A stretch of 64,000 nucleotides of DNA, taken from an uncultured Bacteroidales bacterium. Lineage in GTDB: Bacteria > Bacteroidota > Bacteroidia > Bacteroidales > F082. The notes below the pieces were generated by a model. That model did not search any database and had not been told where the DNA came from. It saw only the letters and a list, made by a program, of their open reading frames with translations. Location: positions 124,001 to 188,000 of the forward strand of contig ONKA01000003.1 of the NCBI GenBank assembly GCA_900318265.1, in the 5' to 3' direction. Shown here one piece after another: positions 8,028 through 16,738 of this stretch. Position numbers and translations under genes: made by a program. Position 1 is the stretch's first letter. Each line of letters opens with the position of its first letter.

Positions 8028-10361
8028 TTAGAATTCATCGATGTATTCAACGCCCTCGTAGTTGTCGTCGTCATTACGGTAGCAGCTGAAATCGAGGTCG
8101 ACGCCGGGAGCATAGGGTTTCGGGAAGTCGCCTTGACTCACATGTAAGCTCTTGTCGGCATATACCTTCTGCATGTAAAGGGCCCAGATGGGCAACGCGG
8201 TATGCGAGCCTTGACCCAAGGCGGTGGAACGGAAGTGTACGCTACGGTCTTCGGCACCTACCCAAACTCCCGTAGTGAGGTCGGGGGTGATGCCCATGAA
8301 GTAACCGTCGCTGTTTTTCTGGGTGGTACCGGTCTTGCCTGCGATGGGGTTCTTGAAACCGTATTTCGTGCGCAGACGTATACCAGTGCCACTCTGCACC
8401 ACGCCTTTCATCAGTTCCACCGTCTTGTAGGCGGCGATTTCGTTCATGGCTTCCTTTTCGATAGGCGCATTGCGGTAGATGACGTTGCCGTTCTTGTCTT
8501 CGATGCGGGTCACAATGACGGGCGAGACATAGACGCCTTTGTTGGCGAAGGTACTCATGGCACCGACCATCTCTATCAGTTTCAAGTCGCAGGAACCCAA
8601 GCAGATGGAAGGCACAGCTTCGATGGGCGACTTCACGCCCATACGGCGAACGTGGGTGATGATGGCTTCGGGACCATAGTGGTTCATCAGGTAGGCCGAT
8701 ATCCAGTTGTTGGAATGCGCCAAGGCACTCTTCAAGGTGATTTCGCCACCGCCACCGCCGCCATTGCTCGGCGACCAGAAACGTCCCTTCGAAACCTCAA
8801 TGGTGTAAGGGATGTTGGGTATCTTGGTGCAAGGCGTGAATTCGTCATCACCCATGGCGTATGAATACAGGAAGGGTTTGAAAGTGGAGCCCACCTGACG
8901 ACGAGCTTGCGTGACGTGGTCGTACTTGAAGAAACGGTAATCCAAGCCGCCAACGTAGGCCTTCACCTGACCCGTATGCGTCTCAATGGAGACCAAGCTG
9001 GCTTGCAAGAACCACTTATAATACCGTATGGAGTCCATAGGCGACATTACCGTGTCGATGGGGCCGTCCCACGAGAAGACGGTCATCCGCACCGGACGGT
9101 CAAACACCGCCTTGATGGAATCTAAAGGTATACCTTCGTTTTTGAGGATACGATAGCGTTCCGAACGTTTCATTGCCGTCTCGAGGAGCTGATCGATTTG
9201 GTCGGCGGTCAGACGCGAGAACGGTGCGTTCTTCTGTCCTTTCCAGTGTTTGTAGAATAAGGGCTGCAGTTCACCTCCCATAAACTCCTTGACGGCCTGT
9301 TCGGCGTAGTTTTGCATACGCGAGTCGATGGAAGTGTAAATCCTCAATCCGTCGGTGTAGATATTGTAGGGTGTACCATCCGACTTGAAGTTGCGTTTGC
9401 ACCAGCCTCTCAATCCGTTTTCATTCCATTCCGCCATATCAAGATCGTACTGTTCTTTCGAATCGTAGTTTTCGCGCTCGGGTTTGGAAGCGTTCATCAC
9501 GGTGCGAAGGTATTCTCTGAAATAGGTGGCTTGTCCCGTGTTGTGGTCTTTGATGCTGAAATGCGTCATGTCCAACGGGATTTGGGACACGGAGTCATAT
9601 TCGGCTTGGGTGAGGTAACCGTTTTCGGTCATCTTTCTGAGCACCAAGTTGCGGCGTTCCAATGAACGTTCGGGGTTGCGTATCGGGCTGTAACGCGTCG
9701 GGGCATTGACCACACCAGCCATCAAGGCGCATTCTTCGACGGTCATCTCGCTGGGTTTCTTGTCGAAGAAGGTGTTGGCGGCAGAGCGGATACCGAAGGC
9801 GTTGTGACCAAAGGCTACGGTATTAAGATACATGGCCACAATTTCTTCTTTGGAGTAGTTGTGCTCCAACTTGGTGGCCGTGATCCATTCCTGGAACTTA
9901 CGCAACACGAGCTTGGGTGCGCTGAGGTTTTCACCACGCGGGAACAGGTTCTTGGCCAGCTGCTGTGTGATGGTCGAGCCGCCGCCTTTCTTGTTGCCTG
10001 TCAGCACGCCGTAGGCCACACGAAACAGGGCCTTCGTGTCGATACCCGAGTGTTCGGTGAAGCGTTCGTCCTCGATGCTGATGAGGGCTTCGGGCATATA
10101 GTGCGAAAGCTCGGCATAGCGCACGTTACTACGGTTTTCCACATAATAGGTACCCAAAACCTTGCCGTCGGCCGAGTAGATCTCGGTGGCCAGGTTGGTC
10201 CTTGGGTTCTCCAATTCCTCAAAGGTAGGCATGGTGCCGAAGACGCCCGTGGCGACGCAGATGAAGAAAAGGATGACAAGCACCAACAGCGCCCCGAAGA
10301 TGATCCACAGGTTCCTAATGGCATGCGATGGGGTTGATTCGGTTTTCTTTTTATTGTTCAT
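8028..10361 (-). CDS. Class A penicillin-binding protein (PBP1A type)
   Basis: 777 residues: a cytoplasmic N-terminus, one membrane segment at about 16-39, then a GT51 glycosyltransferase with EDERFTEHSG (about 97-106) and GGGSTITQQLAKNLF. The transpeptidase domain has SxxK at S492-K495 (GSTFKPF), an SNN-type motif and KTGTT near residue 665. It polymerises and cross-links peptidoglycan at the periplasmic face. It follows gldH after 4 bases, so ricT, gldH and this gene appear to be one operon. Confidence 0.93.
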   Translation of the reverse strand: MNNKKKTESTPSHAIRNLWIIFGALLVLVILFFICVATGVFGTMPTFEELENPRTNLATEIYSADGKVLGTYYVENRSNVRYAELSHYMPEALISIEDERFTEHSGIDTKALFRVAYGVLTGNKKGGGSTITQQLAKNLFPRGENLSAPKLVLRKFQEWITATKLEHNYSKEEIVAMYLNTVAFGHNAFGIRSAANTFFDKKPSEMTVEECALMAGVVNAPTRYSPIRNPERSLERRNLVLRKMTENGYLTQAEYDSVSQIPLDMTHFSIKDHNTGQATYFREYLRTVMNASKPERENYDSKEQYDLDMAEWNENGLRGWCKRNFKSDGTPYNIYTDGLRIYTSIDSRMQNYAEQAVKEFMGGELQPLFYKHWKGQKNAPFSRLTADQIDQLLETAMKRSERYRILKNEGIPLDSIKAVFDRPVRMTVFSWDGPIDTVMSPMDSIRYYKWFLQASLVSIETHTGQVKAYVGGLDYRFFKYDHVTQARRQVGSTFKPFLYSYAMGDDEFTPCTKIPNIPYTIEVSKGRFWSPSNGGGGGGEITLKSALAHSNNWISAYLMNHYGPEAIITHVRRMGVKSPIEAVPSICLGSCDLKLIEMVGAMSTFANKGVYVSPVIVTRIEDKNGNVIYRNAPIEKEAMNEIAAYKTVELMKGVVQSGTGIRLRTKYGFKNPIAGKTGTTQKNSDGYFMGITPDLTTGVWVGAEDRSVHFRSTALGQGSHTALPIWALYMQKVYADKSLHVSQGDFPKPYAPGVDLDFSCYRNDDDNYEGVEYIDEF

Positions 10362-10365
10362 GGTA

Positions 10366-10935
10366 TCATTGTTTTTCGATGTAAAGTCCGATGTCGGAGA
10401 TGCCTTTCAGCACGGGCTCGCGCATGGCTTGTTCGATTTCGAAATGGTAGGTTCCCGAAAGGGGGAAGAGGAGGTTCTCGTTGAGGGGCACCACCAGGTC
10501 ACGCATGCTGCCGCTACTCTTGCCGAGCCATTTGCCTTCGGGCGTGGCCAAGGTGCATTCGATGGTGTCGTGGGTGTGGTTGCCGTTGGGCATCGTCGTG
10601 TGGAGGAAGACGAAGAGGTTGCTGTAACGGTAGTTTTCCAAATGGCGCAGCCCGATGCCGAACTCGTAGGGACTGATGGTGTCGTTGATGTCGACGTCGA
10701 AGGCCACAGGGTTTTCCTGCCGCCATTCGGCCTCAGGGATGACAGTGCGCTTATCGAAGTCGTCATTTGAACAGGCCGAAAGAAACAAAAAAACGAACAG
10801 AAAAGCCATCATTGCGGGCTTGACCCGCAATCTCCCGAACAGAAGGGCCTGTCCTTTGGTTCGGGAGATGGCGGATGTTCCTCCGCCATGAGGCTTTCTT
10901 GTGTGGGTTATGTTGTTTTTCATAAGTGGTCTCAT
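10366..10935 (-). CDS. gldH: Gliding motility lipoprotein GldH, N-terminus split by a repeat
   Basis: 189 residues as the longest frame. The mature part after the lipobox (FLSAC) matches GldH: an immunoglobulin-like domain with DINDTISPYEFGIGLRHLEN and a C-terminus ending in GISDIGLYIEK. GldH is an outer-membrane-associated lipoprotein linked to gliding and type IX secretion. The region before the hydrophobic core is unusual: residues about 16-42 are the translation of a composite palindromic element (10811-10890). An alternative start just downstream (MMAFLFVF) would give a signal peptide without basic residues, so the translated repeat may supply the positive n-region. The true start is uncertain (MRPLMKNN at 10935 or MKNN at 10923). 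Confidence 0.8.
   Translation of the reverse strand: MRPLMKNNITHTRKPHGGGTSAISRTKGQALLFGRLRVKPAMMAFLFVFLFLSACSNDDFDKRTVIPEAEWRQENPVAFDVDINDTISPYEFGIGLRHLENYRYSNLFVFLHTTMPNGNHTHDTIECTLATPEGKWLGKSSGSMRDLVVPLNENLLFPLSGTYHFEIEQAMREPVLKGISDIGLYIEKQ
10811..10890. repeat. Composite of three hairpins inside gldH
   Basis: Three inverted repeats lie side by side: ATTGCGGG...CCCGCAAT (10811-10831), TCTCCCGAA...TTCGGGAGA (10831-10868) and ATGGCGGA...TCCGCCAT (10868-10890). A relative of the first hairpin lies at 31233-31255 in the loop of another palindrome. Confidence 0.75.
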
Positions 10936-10937
10936 AA

Positions 10938-12056
10938 TTAATCACTCATTTTCTTTAAATCTGCCTCGCCGTAGCCTTCATTGGTGTTGGTGTGGGCTTC
11001 CTGCGTGACGGCAAAGTCCTCCAGTTTCTTGGGTTTTTGTCCTTTTTTGTTCATGGCGATGATGTCCTTCACCTTGTCGACGGGGATAGCCATGATGTTG
11101 CTTTTGTCGGTGGTATAGGAATACCACATGATGCCTTTGAAGACGTCGTTCTTTTGGTGTATGGCATCACCGCTCTCGAAGTGCAGCACGATGTTGGGGT
11201 CGGAGAAAGCTTTCAAAGCCTCCACGTAAGCCTCATATTCGAAGTTGAGGCAGCACTTCAGCTTGCCACATTGTCCAGCCAGCTTCTGCGGGTTGGGCGA
11301 GAGCTGCTGCACGCGGGCCACACCAGTCGTCACCGACTGGAAGTCGCTGATCCAAGAGGCACAGCACAACTCACGGCCACATGAGCCGATGCCGCCTAGT
11401 TTGGCCGACTCCTGACGTACTCCAATCTGTCGCATCTCAATCCTGATGTGGAACTCCTCGGCCAGTTTCTTGATGAGTTCGCGGAAGTCGACGCGCCCGT
11501 CGGCGGTATAATAGAAGATGGCCTTGGTTTTGTCGCCTTGGTATTCCACATCGTTGAGTTTCATCTCCAGTCCGAGGTTCTCGGCGATGGTGCGGGTGCG
11601 TGCCAAGGTGCTGTCTTCCAACTTGATGGCAGCTAGCCACTTCTCCACATCGTTGGGTCGTGCCCGACGATAGATTTTTTTCATCTCATTGAGCGGCGTA
11701 CGGTATTTCTTACGCTTCAACTGATGCTTCACAATCTCACCCAATAGAGTGACAATGCCGATGTCGTGTCCAATGGCGGTCTCCACGGCCACTAATTCAC
11801 CCACCTCTAATTCCAAATCCTCGGCATAGGTGAAATAGTCCTTGCGGTCGTTCTTGAAACGCACCTCGGCCAAGCATACATTACCAGTAATCTCTTGGTT
11901 TTCATAGTCTTTCAGCCAATCAAACTGGCTGAGCTTGCAGCGACCGCACGAAAGCACACGCTGACCAGTAGTATAGGGTTCTTCCAACCGACAACCTCTA
12001 TTAATAAGTTGTCTTTCAACGTTGTTGTCGGGGTTTTTATGTTGATTATCAATCAT
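10938..12056 (-). CDS. ricT: RicT/YaaT-type PSP1-domain protein
   Basis: 372 residues with the PSP1 domain. It has the cysteine clusters typical of RicT: CGRCK near residue 37, CGRELCC, and CGKLKCC in the second half. In Bacillus RicT forms an Fe-S complex with RicA and RicF and acts with RNase Y. In Bacteroidota the gene is usually found beside gldH, as here (3-base gap), but its role there is not established. Confidence 0.88.
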   Translation of the reverse strand: MIDNQHKNPDNNVERQLINRGCRLEEPYTTGQRVLSCGRCKLSQFDWLKDYENQEITGNVCLAEVRFKNDRKDYFTYAEDLELEVGELVAVETAIGHDIGIVTLLGEIVKHQLKRKKYRTPLNEMKKIYRRARPNDVEKWLAAIKLEDSTLARTRTIAENLGLEMKLNDVEYQGDKTKAIFYYTADGRVDFRELIKKLAEEFHIRIEMRQIGVRQESAKLGGIGSCGRELCCASWISDFQSVTTGVARVQQLSPNPQKLAGQCGKLKCCLNFEYEAYVEALKAFSDPNIVLHFESGDAIHQKNDVFKGIMWYSYTTDKSNIMAIPVDKVKDIIAMNKKGQKPKKLEDFAVTQEAHTNTNEGYGEADLKKMSD

Positions 12057-12091
12057 TTGTCAAATCCAAATATGTAAGTGTATATAAAATG

Positions 12092-12099
12092 CAAAGATA
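12092..12099 (-). promoter_or_regulatory. Probable -7 box for ricT
   Basis: On the minus strand the bases read TATCTTTG followed by C, a match to TAnnTTTG, 36 bases before the ricT start. It is back to back with a plus-strand box at 12114. Confidence 0.45.
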
Positions 12100-12113
12100 C
12101 GAAAAAAATTGTT

Positions 12114-12121
12114 TACCTTTG
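12114..12121 (+). promoter_or_regulatory. Probable -7 box for lemA
   Basis: TACCTTTG matches TAnnTTTG. It supports the lemA start at 12169 over the longer open frame beginning at 12109, which would place the start upstream of transcription. Confidence 0.45.
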
Positions 12122-12168
12122 TGGCCGAATTTGATGAAGCTGATGAATTAATCCTAAATCCTATAATT

Positions 12169-12759
12169 ATGAAGAGAATTATCATTATTGCCATTGCGGC
12201 TTTGTTCATGGCCATGGGCTTTTCCTCCTGCGGCTATAACACTATGGTTTCCAAGGAAGAAGCAGTTTCAGCTGCTGTGGGTAATCTGCAGACGGCCTAC
12301 CAGAAACGTGCCGACCTGATTCCCAACCTTGTCGCCACCGTGAAGAACTATGCCGAGTATGAATCCGGCACCCTTACCGCCGTGGTGGAAGCCCGTGCCA
12401 AGGCCTTGCAAGTCACCCTCGATGCCGAAAACCTCACCGAGGAGAACCTGAAGGCTTTCCAAGCCGCACAAGATGAAATGTCGGGCGCATTATCGCGTTT
12501 GTTGGTCACCGTGGAGCAATATCCCGATCTAAAGGCCAACCAGAACTACCTCGACCTACAGTCACAACTCGAAGGCTGCGAAAACAGCATCGCCAACGCT
12601 CGTAGGCAGTTCAACGAAACGGTGCAGGACTACAACACCTTCATCCGCATGTTCCCCACCAACCTCATTGCCAAGCTATTCGGCTTCCATCAGAAACCGT
12701 ATTTCGAGGCCTCGCAAGGTGCCGAGAAAGCCCCCGATGTGAAAGGTCTTTTTGAATAA
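12169..12759 (+). CDS. lemA: LemA-family lipoprotein
   Basis: 196 residues from the ATG at 12169, which opens a signal peptide ending in a lipobox-like SSC. Family features: the YQKRADLIPNLVATVKNYAEYE stretch in pieces, a long helical region, QSQLEG and RRQFNETVQDYN, and a C-terminal FHQKPYF. LemA proteins are membrane-anchored helical bundles, often beside TPM-domain genes. No such partner is present here. Function is unknown in general. Confidence 0.88.
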   Translation: MKRIIIIAIAALFMAMGFSSCGYNTMVSKEEAVSAAVGNLQTAYQKRADLIPNLVATVKNYAEYESGTLTAVVEARAKALQVTLDAENLTEENLKAFQAAQDEMSGALSRLLVTVEQYPDLKANQNYLDLQSQLEGCENSIANARRQFNETVQDYNTFIRMFPTNLIAKLFGFHQKPYFEASQGAEKAPDVKGLFE

Positions 12760-12773
12760 CCCACATCACCAAC

Positions 12774-12804
12774 AACTCTAAACTCTAAACTCTAAACTCT
12801 AAAC
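12774..12804. repeat. CTAAACT heptamer tract before glmS
   Basis: Four and a half copies of AACTCTA end 5 bases before the glmS ATG. Related tracts occur at 40508 and 43713-43790. Confidence 0.7.
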
Positions 12805-12809
12805 TAACC

Positions 12810-14654
12810 ATGTGCGGAATAGTAGCATACGTAGGCCAACAAGAGGCCTATCCCATCCTCATTGAGGGCTTGAAGCGCCTCGAATATCGTGGCTACGACA
12901 GCGCCGGTGTGGCACTGCTCAACGAAAACAACGAACTTAACGTCTATAAAGCAAAGGGCAAGGTTTCCGATTTGGAGGCCTTTGCTGCTTCCAAGGATGT
13001 CAGCGGGCATATCGGCATCGCGCACACCCGTTGGGCCACCCACGGCGAGCCCAACGAAGTGAATGCCCACCCGCACCGTTCGCAGTCGGGCAACATCGCC
13101 CTGATCCATAACGGCATCATCGAGAACTACCTCAGCCTGCGCAAGGAGCTGGAGAAACGTGGCTTTACCTTTAAGTCGTCGACCGACACGGAGGTGCTCA
13201 CCAACCTTATCGAAGATGTGCAACTCAGCGAGCATGTCGACCTCTTTGAGGCCGTGCGCATCGCCTTGAACCATGTGGTGGGTGCCTACGCCATCGCCAT
13301 TGTGGAAAAAGACCACCCTGACCAATTGATTGCCGCCCGCAAGGGTAGCCCGATGGTCATCGGTATTGGCGAAGGCGAGTATTACATCGCCTCCGACGCC
13401 ACGCCCATCGTAGGTCGCACCCAGAAGGTGGTGTACCTTGAGGATGAGCAGGTGGCAAAGATCAAGTTGGGCGAAGAGCTGCACATCAAGACCATCCAGG
13501 ACGTGGAGGCCATGCCATACGTGCAGGAGCTGAAGATGAACCTCGACAGCATCGAGAAGGCGGGTTTCGACCATTTCATGATGAAGGAGATCTACGAGCA
13601 GCCGACCATCGTGCGCGACACCATGCGCGGCCGTCTGCATCCCGAAGCCAACACGGTGCGTCTTGGCGGCATCTTGCAGTATGAGAAGCAGTTGCTCTAT
13701 GCCGACAACATCGTCTTTGTGGCTTGCGGCACCTCGTGGCATGCCAGCCTCGTGGGTAGCTACCTCATCGAGAAGCTCGCCAAGATCCGCGTCAAAGTGG
13801 AGTATGCCTCAGAGTTCCGCTATCGCGACCCAGTGGTCACCCCTCATGACGTAGTCATCGCCGTGTCGCAGTCGGGCGAGACCGCCGATACTTTGGCCGC
13901 CATCCAACTGGCGAAGGAGAAAGGCGCCGTGGTGTTGGGCATCTGCAACGTCATCGGCTCGTCCATCTCAAGGGCTACGGATGCGGGTATCTACACCCAC
14001 GCAGGTCCTGAAATCGGCGTGGCATCCACCAAGGCCTTCACCTCACAAGTGACGGTGATGGCCATGTTGGCCCTGCGTCTGGCTGAGTTGAAAGGCTCCA
14101 TGAAAGATGAAGAACGTCAAGCCTTCATCGATGAGCTCGACCGCATCCCCGAAAAGATACAATGGACGCTCGACCACAGTGGTCATGTGAAGGACATCGC
14201 AGAGAAATACAAGGATGTGCATAACATGCTCTATCTCGGTCGTCTGCAGAATTACCCCGTGGCCTTGGAAGGCGCCCTGAAGCTGAAGGAAATCTCCTAC
14301 ATCCATGCCGAAGGCTATCCTGCCGCTGAGATGAAGCACGGCCCCATCGCCTTGATCGATAAGGACATGCCCGTGGTGTTCATCGCTACCAACCACAGCA
14401 CCTACGAGAAGGTGATTAGTAACATCCAAGAGGTGAAAGCCCGCAACGGCAAGATCATCGCCGTGGTGAGCGAGAAGGACGTCTTGGCCCGTCGCATGGC
14501 CGACTATGTCATTGAGATTCCCGAGACGGAGTGCCTCTATTCGCCATTGTTGGCGACGGTGCCCTTGCAAATCTTGGCCTACCACATTGCCGTGATGCGA
14601 GGTTGCAACGTCGACCAACCACGCAACCTGGCCAAGTCGGTGACGGTGGAATAA
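12810..14654 (+). CDS. glmS: Glucosamine-6-phosphate synthase (isomerizing)
   Basis: 614 residues. It converts fructose-6-phosphate and glutamine into glucosamine-6-phosphate, the entry to UDP-GlcNAc. The N-terminal glutaminase starts MCGIVAYVG with Cys2 as nucleophile. Two SIS sugar-isomerase domains follow, and the conserved end LAKSVTVE is intact. No glmS ribozyme is seen in the 50 bases between lemA and this gene. A strong terminator follows. Confidence 0.97.
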   Translation: MCGIVAYVGQQEAYPILIEGLKRLEYRGYDSAGVALLNENNELNVYKAKGKVSDLEAFAASKDVSGHIGIAHTRWATHGEPNEVNAHPHRSQSGNIALIHNGIIENYLSLRKELEKRGFTFKSSTDTEVLTNLIEDVQLSEHVDLFEAVRIALNHVVGAYAIAIVEKDHPDQLIAARKGSPMVIGIGEGEYYIASDATPIVGRTQKVVYLEDEQVAKIKLGEELHIKTIQDVEAMPYVQELKMNLDSIEKAGFDHFMMKEIYEQPTIVRDTMRGRLHPEANTVRLGGILQYEKQLLYADNIVFVACGTSWHASLVGSYLIEKLAKIRVKVEYASEFRYRDPVVTPHDVVIAVSQSGETADTLAAIQLAKEKGAVVLGICNVIGSSISRATDAGIYTHAGPEIGVASTKAFTSQVTVMAMLALRLAELKGSMKDEERQAFIDELDRIPEKIQWTLDHSGHVKDIAEKYKDVHNMLYLGRLQNYPVALEGALKLKEISYIHAEGYPAAEMKHGPIALIDKDMPVVFIATNHSTYEKVISNIQEVKARNGKIIAVVSEKDVLARRMADYVIEIPETECLYSPLLATVPLQILAYHIAVMRGCNVDQPRNLAKSVTVE

Positions 14655-14660
14655 AAACAA

Positions 14661-14687
14661 AAAAGCAGCTCCGCGGAGCTGCTTTTT
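14661..14687 (+). terminator. Rho-independent terminator of glmS
   Basis: A near-perfect 11-base stem (AAAGCAGCTCC with GGAGCTGCTTT) ends in a T-run. It begins 6 bases after the glmS stop. The symmetric A/T flanks mean it can also end the tRNA-Leu transcript from the other strand. Confidence 0.9.
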
Positions 14688-14690
14688 CTT

Positions 14691-14777
14691 TGGTACCGAA
14701 GGCCGGGATCGAACCGGCACGAGTGTTACCTCATCGGTTTTTGAGACCGACGCGTCTACCGATTCCGCCACTTCGGC
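14691..14777 (-). tRNA. tRNA-Leu (anticodon CAA)
   Basis: 87 bases on the minus strand. Acceptor strands GCCGAAG and CTTCGGT pair with one G-T wobble, discriminator A, and an encoded CCA. The anticodon loop CTCAAAA gives CAA, reading UUG. A long variable arm typical of class II tRNAs is present, and the T arm contains GGTTCGATCC. Confidence 0.93.
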
Positions 14778-14798
14778 ATGGTTCGACAAGCTCACCAT
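14778..14798. repeat. REP half beside tRNA-Leu
   Basis: ATGGTTCGACAAGCTCACCAT has the TTCGACAAGCTCA core of the REP family and is itself flanked by ATGGT/ACCAT. It touches the 5' end of the tRNA-Leu gene. Confidence 0.55.
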
Positions 14799-14907
14799 GT
14801 ATGGTTTATCGCGTCAAACGCGGCTGCAAAAATACGGTTTTTTTTATTCACCGCAAGCAAGTTGAGAAAAATTTCTGTTTTTGTCTTGTTCGCACGGATA
14901 AAATCCC

Positions 14908-14915
14908 TAATTTTG
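14908..14915 (+). promoter_or_regulatory. Promoter of prs
   Basis: TAATTTTG (-7) follows a TTG at 14886-14888 with 19 bases between, the best-spaced Bacteroidota-type promoter in this part of the window. It lies 45 bases before the prs ATG. Confidence 0.6.
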
Positions 14916-14960
14916 CAGCCCGAAAAACGGAGTAAAAATCAACATAATATCCTTGCAACA

Positions 14961-15896
14961 ATGTCAGGAAGATACGTTTCCATTTTCGCTGGTAGGGCCA
15001 CGAAGGAATTAGGCACTAAGATTGCCGAAGCCTATGGCACTCAACTAGGTAAGTCACAGGTCGTCGTCTTCTCCGATGGAGAGTTCCAACCTTCATTTGA
15101 AGAGAGCATCCGTGGTCATCACGTGTTTATCGTGCAGTCCACCATGCCTTCCACCGACAACCTGATGGAGCTTTTGCTTATGATTGACGCCGCCAAGCGT
15201 GCCTCGGCACACAAGGTCATCGCTGTGATACCCTATTTCGGCTGGGCTCGTCAGGACCGTAAGGACCAACCCCGCGTGAGCATCGGCTCCAAGTTGGTAG
15301 CCAACATGCTGACTGCTGCCCATGTGGACCGCATCATCACGATGGACCTTCACGCCGACCAGATCCAAGGCTTCTTCGATATCCCGATGGATGCCTTGTA
15401 TGCCTCCAGCATCTTCATTGACCATATCCAGAAGATGAACATCGACAACCTGCTGATTGCCGCTCCCGACCTGGGTGCTTCCAAGCGCGCCTCGGCCTAT
15501 GCCAAGCGTTTGGGTTGCGACCTGGCTGTGTGCCACAAACAACGTGCACGTGCCAACGTGGTGGAGAGCATGACCCTCATCGGCGATGTGAAGGACAAGA
15601 ACGTCATCATCCTCGACGATATCATCGACACCGCTGGCACCATCGTGAAAGCCGGTCAGGTGATGATGGACAACGGCGCCAAGAGCGTCCGCGCCTTCGC
15701 CACCCACGCCGTGTGCAGCGGTCCTGCCATGGAACGCCTCGACAACTCGGTGTTCAGCGAAGTGGTGGTCACCGACACCATCCCGCTGCCCGCCAATGCC
15801 TCCAAGAAGATCCGTGTGGTCAGCTGCGCACCCTTGTTTGCCGATGTCATCCACCGCGTGGAATCCTACGAATCCATCAGTTCGTTATTCAAATAA
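14961..15896 (+). CDS. prs: Ribose-phosphate pyrophosphokinase
   Basis: 311 residues from the ATG at 14961, placed by the promoter at 14908 and by the family start (SGRYVSIFAGRAT). It makes PRPP from ribose-5-phosphate and ATP. The PRPP-binding segment (ILDDIIDTAGTI) and the flexible-loop region with the catalytic Lys/Arg pair (KQRARANV) are present. The length is normal. Confidence 0.95.
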   Translation: MSGRYVSIFAGRATKELGTKIAEAYGTQLGKSQVVVFSDGEFQPSFEESIRGHHVFIVQSTMPSTDNLMELLLMIDAAKRASAHKVIAVIPYFGWARQDRKDQPRVSIGSKLVANMLTAAHVDRIITMDLHADQIQGFFDIPMDALYASSIFIDHIQKMNIDNLLIAAPDLGASKRASAYAKRLGCDLAVCHKQRARANVVESMTLIGDVKDKNVIILDDIIDTAGTIVKAGQVMMDNGAKSVRAFATHAVCSGPAMERLDNSVFSEVVVTDTIPLPANASKKIRVVSCAPLFADVIHRVESYESISSLFK

Positions 15897-15907
15897 TGCA
15901 AAATCCT

Positions 15908-15935
15908 GTAGAGACGCGGCGCGCCACGTCTCTAC
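15908..15935. repeat. GTAGAGACGCG palindrome between prs and rplY
   Basis: GTAGAGACG and CGTCTCTAC arms around a GC-rich centre (GCGGCGCGCC). It is the intergenic counterpart of the copy translated in phoH at 4381. Confidence 0.75.
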
Positions 15936-15982
15936 AACAACAATAAACAATTAAATTACAAACAATTAAACATTTAAACACA

Positions 15983-16561
15983 ATGAAAACTGTATCATTG
16001 AGCGGTTCTCTTCGCGAGAACGTAGGGAAAAAGGATACTAAGGCTTTGCGTCAAGCCGAGATGGTTCCTTGTGTCATGTACGGTGCAGGTGAGGAGCAGA
16101 TTCACTTCGCCACTGCCGAGAAGAACTTCACCAAGATCCTCTTCACCCCTGAGACCTACATCATCGATTTTGAAGTCAATGGCAAGACCTACAAGACCAT
16201 TCTTCAAGACATTCAGTATCACCCTGTGACCGATAAGGTTTTGCACGCCGACTTCCTCATCGTGAAGGAAGACAAGCCCATCACCGTCACGCTGCCTATC
16301 ACCCTCGAAGGTTCGGCTGCCGGTGTCATGCGCGGTGGTAAACCCAAATTGGGTATCAAGAAGGTCAAGGTTTGCGGTCTGATCAAGGACCTGCCGGACT
16401 ACGTGAAAGTCAACATCAGCGATGTGAACATCAACGAAGCCATCAAGGTGAAGGATCTCGCCATCGAGAACGTGACCCCCATCACCCCTGGTTACACCGT
16501 CATCTTCGCCGTCAACGCCGCCCGTGGCGCCGCTGTTGCCGAGGAAGAAACCGAAGAGTAA
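15983..16561 (+). CDS. rplY: 50S ribosomal protein L25 (TL5/CTC type)
   Basis: 192 residues: an N-terminal 5S-rRNA-binding L25 domain and the C-terminal beta domain of the long CTC/TL5 form, ending in an acidic tail (EEETEE). It binds 5S rRNA in the large subunit. The order prs-rplY-pth is common in bacteria. A terminator follows directly. Confidence 0.95.
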   Translation: MKTVSLSGSLRENVGKKDTKALRQAEMVPCVMYGAGEEQIHFATAEKNFTKILFTPETYIIDFEVNGKTYKTILQDIQYHPVTDKVLHADFLIVKEDKPITVTLPITLEGSAAGVMRGGKPKLGIKKVKVCGLIKDLPDYVKVNISDVNINEAIKVKDLAIENVTPITPGYTVIFAVNAARGAAVAEEETEE

Positions 16562-16580
16562 TCTCTTATTATTCAATAAT

Positions 16581-16606
16581 AAAGGCCGCGCTAAGCGGCC
16601 TTTTTT
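16581..16606 (+). terminator. Rho-independent terminator of rplY
   Basis: AAAGGCCGC and GCGGCCTTT form a GC-rich stem with a short loop, followed by a T-run, 19 bases after the rplY stop. Confidence 0.9.
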
Positions 16607-16738
16607 AATGGGATTGCTTCGCAAGAAATCTGTCAAAAATAGTTCGAAAATATTAAGAGGAATATGTGCATAAGAAAGATTTTTGAACGATTTCTTGGCC
16701 GCAAGCCAATACCAAATAAAGAAACCAGCAAAGGAGAC

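Noticed and set aside
12760..12809. glmS ribozyme
   Set aside because: Only 50 bases lie between lemA and glmS, mostly a heptamer tract; that is too short for the ribozyme.
14778..14960. Extended N-terminus of Prs
   Set aside because: A good promoter lies inside this stretch, and family members begin at the MSGRY position.
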